Positions 42,036 to 50,523 of a stretch of 64,000 bases of DNA are shown here, in pieces (position 1 is the stretch's first letter; every line of letters starts with the position of its first letter). This stretch comes from Sphingobacteriaceae bacterium (GTDB lineage: Bacteria > Bacteroidota > Bacteroidia > Sphingobacteriales > Sphingobacteriaceae): contig JAQSWM010000008.1 of assembly GCA_029266635.1 (NCBI GenBank), positions 1 to 64,000 of the forward strand, given 5' to 3'. The notes under the pieces were generated by a model, which was given only the letters and a program-made list of their open reading frames with translations, ran no database searches and was not told where the DNA came from. A program made the position numbers and the translations under genes.

Positions 42036-43229
42036 CTATTCTTTCGAATCCTTCACCGCGATCTCCAGTTCCGTTTCCAGAGTCTTTTCGGGTGCCACGA
42101 GTATGTTCTCAACCGTCATCCTCAGGCTTATCTTAGCTGGATACTCCCAAACCGGATCCAGTGTGAATGTGGTAGTGCTGTTAGCCTTCAGCGTAATGCG
42201 CCCGTTTGGAACATCATCCAACTCATAATTTGCACGGCATATTACATCGTAAGGAATATCCGACTTATTCTCTATCCGGACTTCAAGCTGCGGCGACTTT
42301 CTCTTCTGCTTTTTGATTGCTGTTGCCACGAGCGACGCTTTAAAAAACGCCTCCGCTTCCGGCTTCCGGGCGATGATGACATTCTCGGTATAAACAGCCG
42401 TGCGCTTTGCAAGCAGCGCCTCCTTTACTGCAGCCTCCGATTTATCCTTCGCAAAGACAAGCGTCATCGGGCGGTGGTATGTTGCAGAGGGTGGTGGTAT
42501 GTCAGCATGTGCATCTGTACCCGAAGTCATTGTCAGGTTGTATTTTTCGGCCATTCTGTGAGCAAACACATTGTAATGTTGGCCGTTCACCACCTCCACC
42601 CCGCCCAGAATTCCTTTTGCCAGCAGTTCCTGATGAAAAGGCGTAAACAACTCATGGCTCTTTCCATCCCACCACGAGTAGTTTGGGTGATTGTAGATCA
42701 CAAAGCCGCCCTGCTTCTGAACCTCCAGGAACGGAGCCATCAGTTCTTCTTTAGTAGGATTTTCTTTCATAATGAACACCTTCTTGCTCGATGCAGTATA
42801 GCCGTACGGAAGCTTGTCGGCATTCTGAAGAAACAGTGCATTATTATGATAAGGCGGCACCCGCGGCGATATTTCTGCGCCTCTAATTACAAGCACATGA
42901 GTGTCCTCGGCAGCACTCACCCCCAGTTGGAAGGCGTGCTCCCGGTCGCGTTTAATTTCATCAGGATACTTTTCCATGTCGCTGTGTTCTGTAACCGAAA
43001 TTACATCCAGCCCATCGCGTTCAGCTTCATCAACACGCACCTTTGGCATCACATGTCCGTCTGAATAGGCCGTGTGCATATGGAAGTCGCATTTCAGCGT
43101 AACATATCCCGGAATATCCGGCACTTTTACTTTTGGGTTTCGGGGAATGTTCTGGGAAAAGGCCGTGAAACTTGTAGCCAGGATAATAAAGGAAAAGAGC
43201 AAAGTACGCTTGTGCGTGATCTGTATCAT
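42036..43229 (-). CDS. Secreted PHP-domain metallophosphoesterase-like protein
   Basis: A 397-residue exported PHP-domain protein. The leader ends TAFSQ (22-26). PHP metal-binding motifs are clear: CDFHMHTAYSDG (48-58, His-50/His-52), SVTEHSD (78-84), a later GAEIS, YNHPNYSWW and TSGTDAHAD. PHP proteins hydrolyse phosphate esters with three metal ions. From about 315 a beta-sandwich C-terminal domain follows (LEVRIENKSDIPYDV). An exported PHP protein with this tail recurs in Bacteroidota, with no known substrate to my knowledge. It has its own promoter-like sequence immediately upstream. Confidence 0.82.
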   Translation of the reverse strand: MIQITHKRTLLFSFIILATSFTAFSQNIPRNPKVKVPDIPGYVTLKCDFHMHTAYSDGHVMPKVRVDEAERDGLDVISVTEHSDMEKYPDEIKRDREHAFQLGVSAAEDTHVLVIRGAEISPRVPPYHNNALFLQNADKLPYGYTASSKKVFIMKENPTKEELMAPFLEVQKQGGFVIYNHPNYSWWDGKSHELFTPFHQELLAKGILGGVEVVNGQHYNVFAHRMAEKYNLTMTSGTDAHADIPPPSATYHRPMTLVFAKDKSEAAVKEALLAKRTAVYTENVIIARKPEAEAFFKASLVATAIKKQKRKSPQLEVRIENKSDIPYDVICRANYELDDVPNGRITLKANSTTTFTLDPVWEYPAKISLRMTVENILVAPEKTLETELEIAVKDSKE

Positions 43230-43234
43230 GTAGC

Positions 43235-43266
43235 CAAATATATTGGTATCAATGCTTATTATTCAA
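43235..43266 (-). promoter_or_regulatory. Promoter-like elements of the PHP gene
   Basis: On the minus strand TTG (43264-43266), 21 bases, then TATATTTG (43235-43242) match the Bacteroidota -33/-7 pattern. The -7 box ends only 5 bases before the ATG, so the transcript would be leaderless or nearly so, unless translation starts further in. Confidence 0.45.
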
Positions 43267-43527
43267 GTGAGGAAGTAACAATTTTACAATGCTGTAGTGC
43301 TCCAGCTTGCTGGCAGGAACATCCGTTTAAGGTTGCTGCCTCTCATGCATACGCCTGCCGCGAAGGCACTGTTTTCGCGGGAAACCTCAACAGCCTCGTC
43401 ATTCCGTCTGGTGCGAAAACTGAGCCATCCCGTTTGTAGACAAATTCCCTCTCTTGGCCGATTAATCCCGCTGGTAGCTTGCAATGCATAGTACATGGTA
43501 GTACTTTGGTGCTTTTATTAATAAAGA
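43267..43527. other. Non-coding intergenic region
   Basis: No convincing gene. It holds a hairpin with 7-base arms (CCGCGAA 43358-43364, TTCGCGG 43374-43380) and debris that resembles dispersed intergenic repeats. It should contain the promoter of the ABC transporter operon starting at 43528, but no full box is evident. Confidence 0.4.
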
Positions 43528-44418
43528 ATGGCACTAAAGATCAGCAACATCTCTAAAACATACTCCAACGGAGTTCAGGCACTCCGCAATGTTACCCTTA
43601 CTATTACTAACGGTATGTATGGATTGCTTGGGCCGAATGGTGCAGGCAAATCCACGCTTATGCGCACACTGGCAACCTTACAGGAACCGGATACCGGAAC
43701 CATCCATCTCGACGGGATTGATGTTTTGACACAAAAAGAGGAACTGCGCCAGACCCTCGGCTACCTCCCGCAGGAGTTTGGTGTGTATCCCAAAGCAAGT
43801 GCCCAAGACCTCCTCGACTACTTCGCCGTGCTCAAAGGCATAACAAACCGGGCATCGAGGAAAGAAGTAGTGGAGGCTTTGCTTAAACAAACCAATTTGT
43901 GGGATAAGCGCAGGCAGAAGCTCGGCGGCTTCTCGGGTGGCATGAAGCAGCGGTTTGGAGTGGCTGTGGCTCTCCTGGGAAATCCAAAACTGATGATCGT
44001 GGATGAGCCTACCGCAGGGCTCGATCCGGCAGAACGCGTGCGCTTTCTCAACCTCCTGAGCGAACTTGGCGAGAACAGCGTAGTGATCCTGTCCACCCAC
44101 ATCGTAGAAGACGTCACTGAGCTTTGCACACGCATGGCCATCATCAACAAAGGCGAAATATTGCAGGAAGCTGAACCTTTGAAAGCCGTAGCCGGATTGC
44201 AGGGAAAGATCTGGCGCCGCATCGTTGAGAAAAGTGCATTGCCAGCTTTAGAGCAGGGGTATAAGATCATCTCCACCAAGTTGTTAAGCGGCAAAACAGT
44301 GATTCATATCTACAGCGACACTGAGCCCGGAAAAGGCTTTGAGCAAGTGGCTCCGGACCTGGAGGATGTTTACTTCAGCACTATGGCAGGACAGACGGTA
44401 AACCAGGCTGCACAATGA
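43528..44418 (+). CDS. ABC transporter ATP-binding protein
   Basis: A 296-residue ATPase subunit. Walker A (GPNGAGKST, 36-44), the signature region (GGFSGGMKQR), Walker B (LMIVDEPTAGLDP) and the switch His (STHIVED) are all present. It overlaps the permease-peptidase gene by 4 bases (ATGA), so the two form one transporter. The group resembles exporters of the ABC-2/NatA class, with a C-terminal extension after about residue 220 that is common there. The transported compound is unknown. Confidence 0.92.
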   Translation: MALKISNISKTYSNGVQALRNVTLTITNGMYGLLGPNGAGKSTLMRTLATLQEPDTGTIHLDGIDVLTQKEELRQTLGYLPQEFGVYPKASAQDLLDYFAVLKGITNRASRKEVVEALLKQTNLWDKRRQKLGGFSGGMKQRFGVAVALLGNPKLMIVDEPTAGLDPAERVRFLNLLSELGENSVVILSTHIVEDVTELCTRMAIINKGEILQEAEPLKAVAGLQGKIWRRIVEKSALPALEQGYKIISTKLLSGKTVIHIYSDTEPGKGFEQVAPDLEDVYFSTMAGQTVNQAAQ

Positions 44419-47400
44419 AATTCCGGACCATCTTTCTTTTCGAATTTGGCTACCAGGTAGGGCGGCTTTCCACCTGGCTCTATTTAGCGGTCCTGCTCCT
44501 GTTCACTTTTGTGATGAACCTGATGGTGACTCCCGGCGATGGCGTGTACGCCAACAACACTTTCCACATCACTGCTATCACTATAATTGGAAGTTTAATC
44601 TGGTTGGTGATGAGCGCTTCCATTGCCGGCGAAGCAGCCGCACGCGACTCAAAGACACGTATGCATCCCCTCACCTACAGTGCCCCCGTCACAAAGCTTG
44701 ACTACCTTGGCGGGCGCTTCCTTGCGGCCCTTGCAATTAATGCTCTGCTCATACTTGCCCTGCCCATGGGTGTAATGCTTTCCTTCTACCTGCCCGGAAT
44801 AGAGGAAGGTCCAATGCAAGCATTCCGTCTTGCCCCATATCTCAATGTTTATTTCCTGATCGCTCTGCCCGGCACTTTCCTGGCGACAGCCCTACAATTT
44901 AGTTTTGCTGCACTCAGCCGGCAAGTAATGAGCAGCTATCTGGCCAGCCTCTTGTTAGCATTGGTCGCACAAATCATTGCTCTTACAGTAGCAAAGCTCT
45001 TCGGTAACTGGGATTTGGTTAAGCTGCTCGATCCTGTAGGCATTGCGGGAATTGTGGGCAGCGAACTGTCGACCTGGACGCCGACAGAAAAGAACACCCG
45101 CTTAGTTACGCCCGAAGGTATGTTTCTCTGGAACCGTGTCCTGTGGCTTAGTGTTGCCGGAGTTTCCCTGTGGGCCACTTACCTCCGCTTTGACTTCTCA
45201 AATACAGCAAGCAGCAGCTTTTGGAGCCGCTTCAGGCGGAAGCCAAAAGCACAAGCGCTAACTGTTTCCGAGGCGGCAACAGTCAGAACGGCTGCCCTTA
45301 AAGTACCGCAGGTTCAGCGAAACTTCGCTTTTGCAGGTTCTTTCAGGCAAACGCTCACCATCGCATCCGCATCTTTCCGGAAGATTGCCCGCAACCCTGT
45401 AGGGCTCACACTTCTCGCTGCTATTGCCATTGTGTCGGCGGCTTTCGGCAACAAGATCATCTCCCAGTTTGGGATTCCATTGATCCCGACCACCCAGCAG
45501 GTCCTGGCTTACCTCTCCGCCCCGCTAAGCAACATCAGCACTCCCTGGGTAGTTATCCCTTTGCTCATTATTTATTTTAGCGGGGAGCTTGTCTGGATGG
45601 AAAAAGACGCAGGCCTTGGCGATTTGACCGATGCATCGCCCGTTCCGGATTGGGTACTCTTTACAGGTAAATTTTTCGGGCTAAGCCTCATCATCCTGGC
45701 TTGGCTGTCAATGATGATGATTAGTGGTATTGCCATGCAGTTAATCTCCGGCTACCATAAGCTGGAGCCGGTTTTATACCTGCAGGTGCTTTTCGGAATT
45801 CAGTTTGTTGACTATCTCCTCTTCGCCGTGCTCGCCCTGGTGGTACATGTTGTGGTGAACCAAAAATACATTGCTTACTTGGTGATGCTGCTGGTGTTGA
45901 GTCTTATCGCCTATCCTTCCACCTTCGGAGTAGAGCACAACTTGCTTATTTTCGGAGCAGACCCGGGATGGTGGTATACCGACATGCGTGGATTCGGAAA
46001 TACTATCGGGCCGTGGCTGTGGTTTAAAGCTTATTGGATTGCCTGGGCTTTGCTGCTTGCTGTGATAGCGAGTTTGCTTTGGGCAAGAGGAAGAGAGCAG
46101 AGCCTGAAGCAGCGGATTAAACTGGCAAAGAGCCGCTTCAATCCTTCAGGTAAATGGCTGGCGGGCATTGCGTCAGTACTGACAATCAGCCTGGGAAGCT
46201 TCATCTTCTATAATACCAATATCCTGAACCAATACCATGACAGCTCAGATATCTACGCACAAAAAGCTGAATACGAACGCACTTACAGCAGGTACAGGAA
46301 CATCCCGCAACCGCAGGTGACGGCAACCAAACTAAACATGGAAATCTACCCCGACCGGCAGCAAGTGGACGTCCACGCAATCTATACTCTGGTAAATAGA
46401 GATTCAACAGCAATAAACTCTATCCACTTTGGAAGCATTGCAGGTATAGAACCTGTTGATATCCGGTTCAGCCGCCCCGCAAAGGCAGTGAGCCTGGACA
46501 AAAAACTCAGCCATTACATCTATGCGCTTAAACAGCCTTTGGAACCCGGAGCCTCAGTCCGGCTAAACTTTACTGTACACTCTAAACAACGTGGCTTCCG
46601 CCAAAGCGGCACAAACACCTCAGTTGTAAAGAATGGCACTTATTTCACCAATTACGATCTGCTTCCAAACATCGGCTACCAGGCTTACCGCGAACTGAAG
46701 GATGCTGTTATCCGAAAAATGTATAATCTTCCTTTCCGTCCTGAAGTCCCTTCTCTCTATGATGCCAATGCACGTAAGAAGGCTGTAAACCCCGACCACA
46801 ATGCCTTTGAGGCTATCATCGGTACAGCAGCCGACGAAGTAGCCGTTGCTCCGGGCACATTACTGAACACCTGGACAAACGGCGGGCGACGCTACTTTCA
46901 CTTCAAAACAAGTGCGCCTATCCGTGGCGAGTATTCAGTCCTCTCCGGGAAATACGCAGTAACAGAAAGCAAATGGAAAGATGTTGACATCCGTATTTAC
47001 CATCACCCGGGGCACTTCACGAACATCGGCCGGATGCTTCGAAGCATAAAGGCTTCACTGGAGCATAATACCAGGCAGTTCGGGCCTTATCCCTATAAAC
47101 ATCTCACCGTTGTTGAACATGGAGGTAGCGATGGCGGAGCAAGTTCTGAAGCGAGCATGATAGATTATGGAGAACAGTATGCGCTGATGGACCCTGATGA
47201 TAGTCCGACAGGTTTCGACCTCTCCTATTATATTTTAGCACATGAAGTATCGCATCAATGGTGGGGCGGTGCCGGACTAGCGCCTGCATATGTGGAAGGA
47301 GCCGGCGTGCTGGTGGAAGGGCTTGCAGTTTACACCGGCATACAGGTACTGGAGAAGAATTATAACGAAGGGCACTCCCGGCAATACCTCAGCTTCCTGC

Positions 47401-47999
47401 ATTCCGTCTATGAAATGCCACGCTCGCTGGCAACAGCTTCTCTGCTTCAGGCAAACGAGCCCTTTCTCTACTACCGCAAGGGCGGGCTCGCCATGTATGC
47501 TTTGAGCAGGTACATCGGTAAGGAAAAGGTAAATGCTGCTCTTCGGCAACTGCTTCAAAGGAACAAGTCGGGAGAGCTGCCCTTGGCAACTACGCTCAAC
47601 CTTTACGAGGAACTGCAAAAGGTTACCCCCGACTCATTGCATTCCCTCCTCGACGACCTGTTTAAAAAGAATCTGTACTGGCGCCTCAAAACAGAGAAAT
47701 TTGCAGCAAAGCAAACGGAAGCGGGCTGGCTGGTAACGATAAAGGTGCAGGCACAAAAGATGGTAGTTGACAGCGCAGGCAAGGAACATAAAGAGCCGAT
47801 GAATGATCTCCTGGAAGTAGGTATTTATGAAGCTAATGAATCCACTAAACCGATGTATCTCAAGATGCACCGAATCCGCTCTGGAGAACAAACCATACAA
47901 GTTACTGTCCCGAGAAAACCTGCACGAGGAGGCATTGATCCCAATATGCTGATGATAGATTTAAGAGTTGATGATAATTTGATGGAGATGGATGAGTAA
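44415..47999 (+). CDS. ABC permease fused to an M1-type (gluzincin) peptidase
   Basis: An 1194-residue membrane protein. The first about 600 residues hold some 12 hydrophobic spans in ABC-2 permease fashion, with a cytoplasmic Ala-rich linker near 270-300. After the last span (about 580-600) an extracytoplasmic part follows, with an M1 N-terminal-like beta domain and a catalytic domain carrying HEVSHQWW (His-943, Glu-944, His-947) and the third ligand Glu-968 in LVEGLAVY. The ligand spacing is 20 residues, two longer than in classical M1 enzymes. Such fusions occur in Bacteroidota, but substrate and purpose are unclear. Confidence 0.88.
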   Translation: MKFRTIFLFEFGYQVGRLSTWLYLAVLLLFTFVMNLMVTPGDGVYANNTFHITAITIIGSLIWLVMSASIAGEAAARDSKTRMHPLTYSAPVTKLDYLGGRFLAALAINALLILALPMGVMLSFYLPGIEEGPMQAFRLAPYLNVYFLIALPGTFLATALQFSFAALSRQVMSSYLASLLLALVAQIIALTVAKLFGNWDLVKLLDPVGIAGIVGSELSTWTPTEKNTRLVTPEGMFLWNRVLWLSVAGVSLWATYLRFDFSNTASSSFWSRFRRKPKAQALTVSEAATVRTAALKVPQVQRNFAFAGSFRQTLTIASASFRKIARNPVGLTLLAAIAIVSAAFGNKIISQFGIPLIPTTQQVLAYLSAPLSNISTPWVVIPLLIIYFSGELVWMEKDAGLGDLTDASPVPDWVLFTGKFFGLSLIILAWLSMMMISGIAMQLISGYHKLEPVLYLQVLFGIQFVDYLLFAVLALVVHVVVNQKYIAYLVMLLVLSLIAYPSTFGVEHNLLIFGADPGWWYTDMRGFGNTIGPWLWFKAYWIAWALLLAVIASLLWARGREQSLKQRIKLAKSRFNPSGKWLAGIASVLTISLGSFIFYNTNILNQYHDSSDIYAQKAEYERTYSRYRNIPQPQVTATKLNMEIYPDRQQVDVHAIYTLVNRDSTAINSIHFGSIAGIEPVDIRFSRPAKAVSLDKKLSHYIYALKQPLEPGASVRLNFTVHSKQRGFRQSGTNTSVVKNGTYFTNYDLLPNIGYQAYRELKDAVIRKMYNLPFRPEVPSLYDANARKKAVNPDHNAFEAIIGTAADEVAVAPGTLLNTWTNGGRRYFHFKTSAPIRGEYSVLSGKYAVTESKWKDVDIRIYHHPGHFTNIGRMLRSIKASLEHNTRQFGPYPYKHLTVVEHGGSDGGASSEASMIDYGEQYALMDPDDSPTGFDLSYYILAHEVSHQWWGGAGLAPAYVEGAGVLVEGLAVYTGIQVLEKNYNEGHSRQYLSFLHSVYEMPRSLATASLLQANEPFLYYRKGGLAMYALSRYIGKEKVNAALRQLLQRNKSGELPLATTLNLYEELQKVTPDSLHSLLDDLFKKNLYWRLKTEKFAAKQTEAGWLVTIKVQAQKMVVDSAGKEHKEPMNDLLEVGIYEANESTKPMYLKMHRIRSGEQTIQVTVPRKPARGGIDPNMLMIDLRVDDNLMEMDE

Positions 48000-48236
48000 G
48001 AGTAAAGACTCTTAGCTAGCCGGATAGGTGTCGCTGGTCAAAAATAACCATTGTTGTCCTCCCCCTTTATCCCCTCCAAAGGGGAACATGCGAGCTTAGC
48101 ATGTATAACGCATAACCAAAGATTAAGCTTTATGTCTACCCACGGGATAGGTGTCCCCCGCTGGCGGGGGTTGGGGGTGGATAACACGCTTGCAGGGAAT
48201 AACCTGTTGTAGTCCTCCGATTTTGAGAAAAGCCCA
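48000..48236. repeat. Intergenic repeats before efp
   Basis: No gene. Two copies of a GGATAGGTGTC unit (48022-48032, 48145-48155), a hairpin CCCCTTT/AAAGGGG (48062-48084) and a strong GC hairpin with 7-base arms (CCCCCGC 48155-48161, GCGGGGG 48164-48170) are present. They belong to the same dispersed repeat type seen near 38605 and 48826. Confidence 0.55.
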
Positions 48237-48244
48237 TATCTTAG
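48237..48244 (+). promoter_or_regulatory. Putative -7 box (TATCTTAG) of efp
   Basis: One mismatch to TAnnTTTG, ending 20 bases before the efp ATG. The same octamer stands 16 bases before the thioesterase gene at 60584. No upstream TTTG at the usual distance. Confidence 0.35.
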
Positions 48245-48264
48245 CTGCCTGAATTGAACAAACT

Positions 48265-48825
48265 ATGGCAAAAGCATCCGAAATCAAAACTGGAAATATT
48301 TTACGCTTCAACGGAGAATTGGTAACAGTTGAAGAACATGTACACCGCACCCCAGGCAAAGGCGGTGCTTTCTATCTCGGGAAATTCCGAAATATTAAAA
48401 CGGGAAAGATTGTTGAGGCCCGCCTGGCTACTGATGAACAGGTTGAAATTTGCAGGGTAGAGACAAACGACTACCAATATCTGTATGAAGATGGCGACTA
48501 TTTTGTGGTCATGGACAACACTTCTTTTGAACAATTTAATATCCCTAAGGCACTCTTTGGCCCTTCTGCCAGGTTTGTAAAAGAAGGCATGGACGTGATT
48601 GTCTCATTTGAAAGCGAAGAACCTATCATGGCCCAGGCACCCAACTTTGTGGAACTGGAAATCACCTACTCCGAGCCTGCTGTTAAAGGCGACACATCAT
48701 CGGGAGCTCAAAAAATGGCTACAACTGAAAATGGCATCGAAATACGCATTCCCTTGTTTGTGAACCAGGGCGATAAGATCAAAGTTGACACCCGCACAGG
48801 TGAATATGTGGAACGGGTGAAATAG
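48265..48825 (+). CDS. efp: Translation elongation factor P
   Basis: A 186-residue EF-P, the factor that rescues ribosomes stalled at consecutive prolines. The three beta-barrel domains are of normal length. The tip loop that reaches the peptidyl-transferase centre reads TPGKGGAF (29-36), with Lys-32 at the position modified in many bacteria; no modification enzyme lies nearby. The C-terminal EF-P signature region (NGIEIRIPLFVNQGDKIKVD) is intact. It stands alone between two repeat-rich spacers. Confidence 0.97.
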   Translation: MAKASEIKTGNILRFNGELVTVEEHVHRTPGKGGAFYLGKFRNIKTGKIVEARLATDEQVEICRVETNDYQYLYEDGDYFVVMDNTSFEQFNIPKALFGPSARFVKEGMDVIVSFESEEPIMAQAPNFVELEITYSEPAVKGDTSSGAQKMATTENGIEIRIPLFVNQGDKIKVDTRTGEYVERVK

Positions 48826-49270
48826 CTTCCGTGTAAATTGCTGTTAGACCGGGTTTTAGTTCTTGCTTTATTAACCGTCGTTGCGAAGCGGCACAGCTCC
48901 TGCTTTCTCCCCGTCATCGCGAGGAGGCACGACGTGGCGATTTCCGCGTTAAACCACTGCCCACCAACTTAATAATACTTGGTGAATTTTATCTCTATCG
49001 GTAAACTGCGCCTGGATGGTACTTGTTGGTGAAGACACCAACAAGGAAGAAGGTGTCAGTCTGAGCCTGTCGAAGACTGGTGTGGGCGGAATGCGTGTTA
49101 GTTGTAATCGCTCTTCCTTCGATCCGCCAGCTGGCGGATCAGGATGACGCTACGAGGGTGTCAGCCTGAGCGAAGTCGAAGCCTGAAAACGCCCGTCATT
49201 CCGGGCCCCGATCCGGAATCTCTGTGCACGGCCACCGTCGGGCAAACAGGCCCAAACCAAACTCACCTGC
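48826..49270. repeat. Repeat-rich spacer between efp and the HEPN-like locus
   Basis: 445 bases without a plausible gene. Contents: a degenerate copy (48875-48898) and a good copy (48912-48946) of the GAGGAGGCACGACGTGGC repeat; a hairpin with 10-base arms and 4-base loop (49022-49045, arms CTTGTTGGTG/CACCAACAAG); a perfect 20-base palindrome GATCCGCCAGCTGGCGGATC (49121-49140); two CTGAGC-type units (GTGTCAGTCTGAGCC and GTGTCAGCCTGAGCG); and GTCATTCCGGGCCCCGATCC near 49196. It reads as nested small mobile or REP-like repeats. Confidence 0.65.
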
Positions 49271-49456
49271 TTACTTCTTCAACTGAGCTATCATTTCCCT
49301 GAAACTCTCCAGCGCACTCTCCAGGTTCTCGGCAATCTCTTCTGCCAGCACATCCGGGTCAGGGAGGTTGTCCAGATCTGCGAGCGACTTATCAGCCAGG
49401 TGTTGTCTAAAGCCTTTAGCACATAAGTCCGGTATAAGTTGATTACTCTTGTACAT
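49271..49456 (-). pseudogene. Stub resembling the C-terminus of a type I DNA methylase (HsdM)
   Basis: A 61-codon frame whose product (acidic, ending DPDVLAEEIAENLESALESF) resembles the C-terminal helix region of type I restriction-modification methylase subunits; the catalytic N6-methylase domain is absent. The ATG overlaps the start of the divergent gene by two bases. It is most likely the remnant of a larger hsdM-like gene, though a short free-standing protein is possible. The homology call rests on pattern memory, not on an alignment. Confidence 0.45.
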
Positions 49457-50258
49457 GTCTTTATCTAACCGAATAGAGCTATTGTCACGTTTTGATGGTC
49501 CTGGGGTACCGCGGGTTGGAATTGAGTCAAAGTTTTCCCCGAAAGGGAATAATTTTGAAACTATTGAGGATCATCGAAAAGAAACTATCAGGATTCTTGA
49601 TGAGATATTCCAAGAAAGTAGAACGAATGCAGAGATACTAATTTACGAATTACCAATCCTGGACACTCACAATTCAGTGATTCTGCATTTATACGACGTA
49701 GCCTGCCAGTGCCTACTCTTCGGATTATACGGTGCAGCCAACATGCAGACCAGCATTCTCGGAGAGTTTGTTATCCGGTATACAATATTCAAAAAACAGT
49801 TCAAAAATGAAATCCCATTTACGTCCGCTAACTGGAAAAGAGTTGAGAATCTAAATTTTTCTGCTCTTCTGTGGAAATTAAGAGATGAAAAGTTACTATC
49901 AATTGAAGAAATAGAAATACTAGATACTTTCAGGAAGAATGTTCGGAATAACTACGCTCATTTTAAACTCAGTGATTTGGCAGGCGACTATGTATTTAAA
50001 AAGATGAAATTTAGGAACCTGATCACCCAAGAAGTTTTTGTTGATGATTTACCGGCATCAGTCCATCCTTTCTTTCAGATATTGTCTAAAAACAATATTG
50101 ACAAAGAGTCCGCTCTGGATAACTTGAAAATGATTGTCTCCATTGCTGTTAAACTGTTGTCCGACACGGGCGATATACTTCAATATCCTGTCAGCTCTAA
50201 AAACAAAAGTTTGGGGGTGAACCCTTCGTCTTCATCGCCTAAATACAGAAGCTCCTAA
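49455..50258 (+). CDS. Hypothetical AT-rich protein with a HEPN-like motif
   Basis: A 267-residue, mostly helical cytoplasmic protein of no recognised family. The ATG at 49455 was chosen; a TTG two codons earlier adds nothing. It contains RNNYAH (164-169) in a helix (DTFRKNVRNNYAHF), which matches the R-polar-x3-H form of the RX4-6H catalytic motif of HEPN ribonuclease domains. Base composition is clearly richer in A+T than its neighbours, suggesting transfer. The neighbouring methylase-like stub and dense repeats suggest a decayed defence locus. Defence function is inference. Confidence 0.6.
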   Translation: MSLSNRIELLSRFDGPGVPRVGIESKFSPKGNNFETIEDHRKETIRILDEIFQESRTNAEILIYELPILDTHNSVILHLYDVACQCLLFGLYGAANMQTSILGEFVIRYTIFKKQFKNEIPFTSANWKRVENLNFSALLWKLRDEKLLSIEEIEILDTFRKNVRNNYAHFKLSDLAGDYVFKKMKFRNLITQEVFVDDLPASVHPFFQILSKNNIDKESALDNLKMIVSIAVKLLSDTGDILQYPVSSKNKSLGVNPSSSSPKYRSS

Positions 50259-50450
50259 TTATCCTCATATATCGCCGCCACTATGCAATGGACAGGGCGT
50301 ACCTTCTCAGCACCGCCCTCACTTCTTTAAATCCTATTGCAGCGGCATCCTTTTGCCTTGGGGCAGCGGTGCAGGGACAAGCAAAGATACAGCGGAAAGA
50401 GGGAGTACCACATCGTACTGGAGGCACCGGAGCTTGCTTTTCTACAAAAA
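50259..50450. other. Spacer with no recognised gene
   Basis: Between the HEPN-like gene and the terminator of the glucosaminidase gene. Short frames occur on both strands but none has family features or a plausible start region. Confidence 0.4.
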
Positions 50451-50480
50451 AGAGCCTGCGCATTTTACAACGCAGGCTCT
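50451..50480 (-). terminator. Rho-independent terminator of the glucosaminidase-like gene
   Basis: Perfect 10-base arms AGAGCCTGCG (50451-50460) and CGCAGGCTCT (50471-50480) with a 10-base loop. On the minus strand the stem is followed by TTTTTT, and it lies about 45 bases past the stop of the gene at 50524. Confidence 0.88.
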
Positions 50481-50523
50481 GAATGGTTACCAACCTGAAA
50501 AACTACTTATACTTTACTAAAAA

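Noticed and set aside
43284-43496. Short overlapping frames in the spacer before the ABC operon
   Set aside because: No family match, several overlapping frames on both strands, and repeat-like content.
47997-48014. Small inverted repeat at the end of the permease-peptidase gene
   Set aside because: A 7-base AT-rich stem without a T-run is too weak to call a terminator.
49271-49456. Intact small protein of its own
   Set aside because: Kept only as a likely remnant; its resemblance to a methylase C-terminus and lack of other features favour decay over a free-standing gene, though this is not certain.
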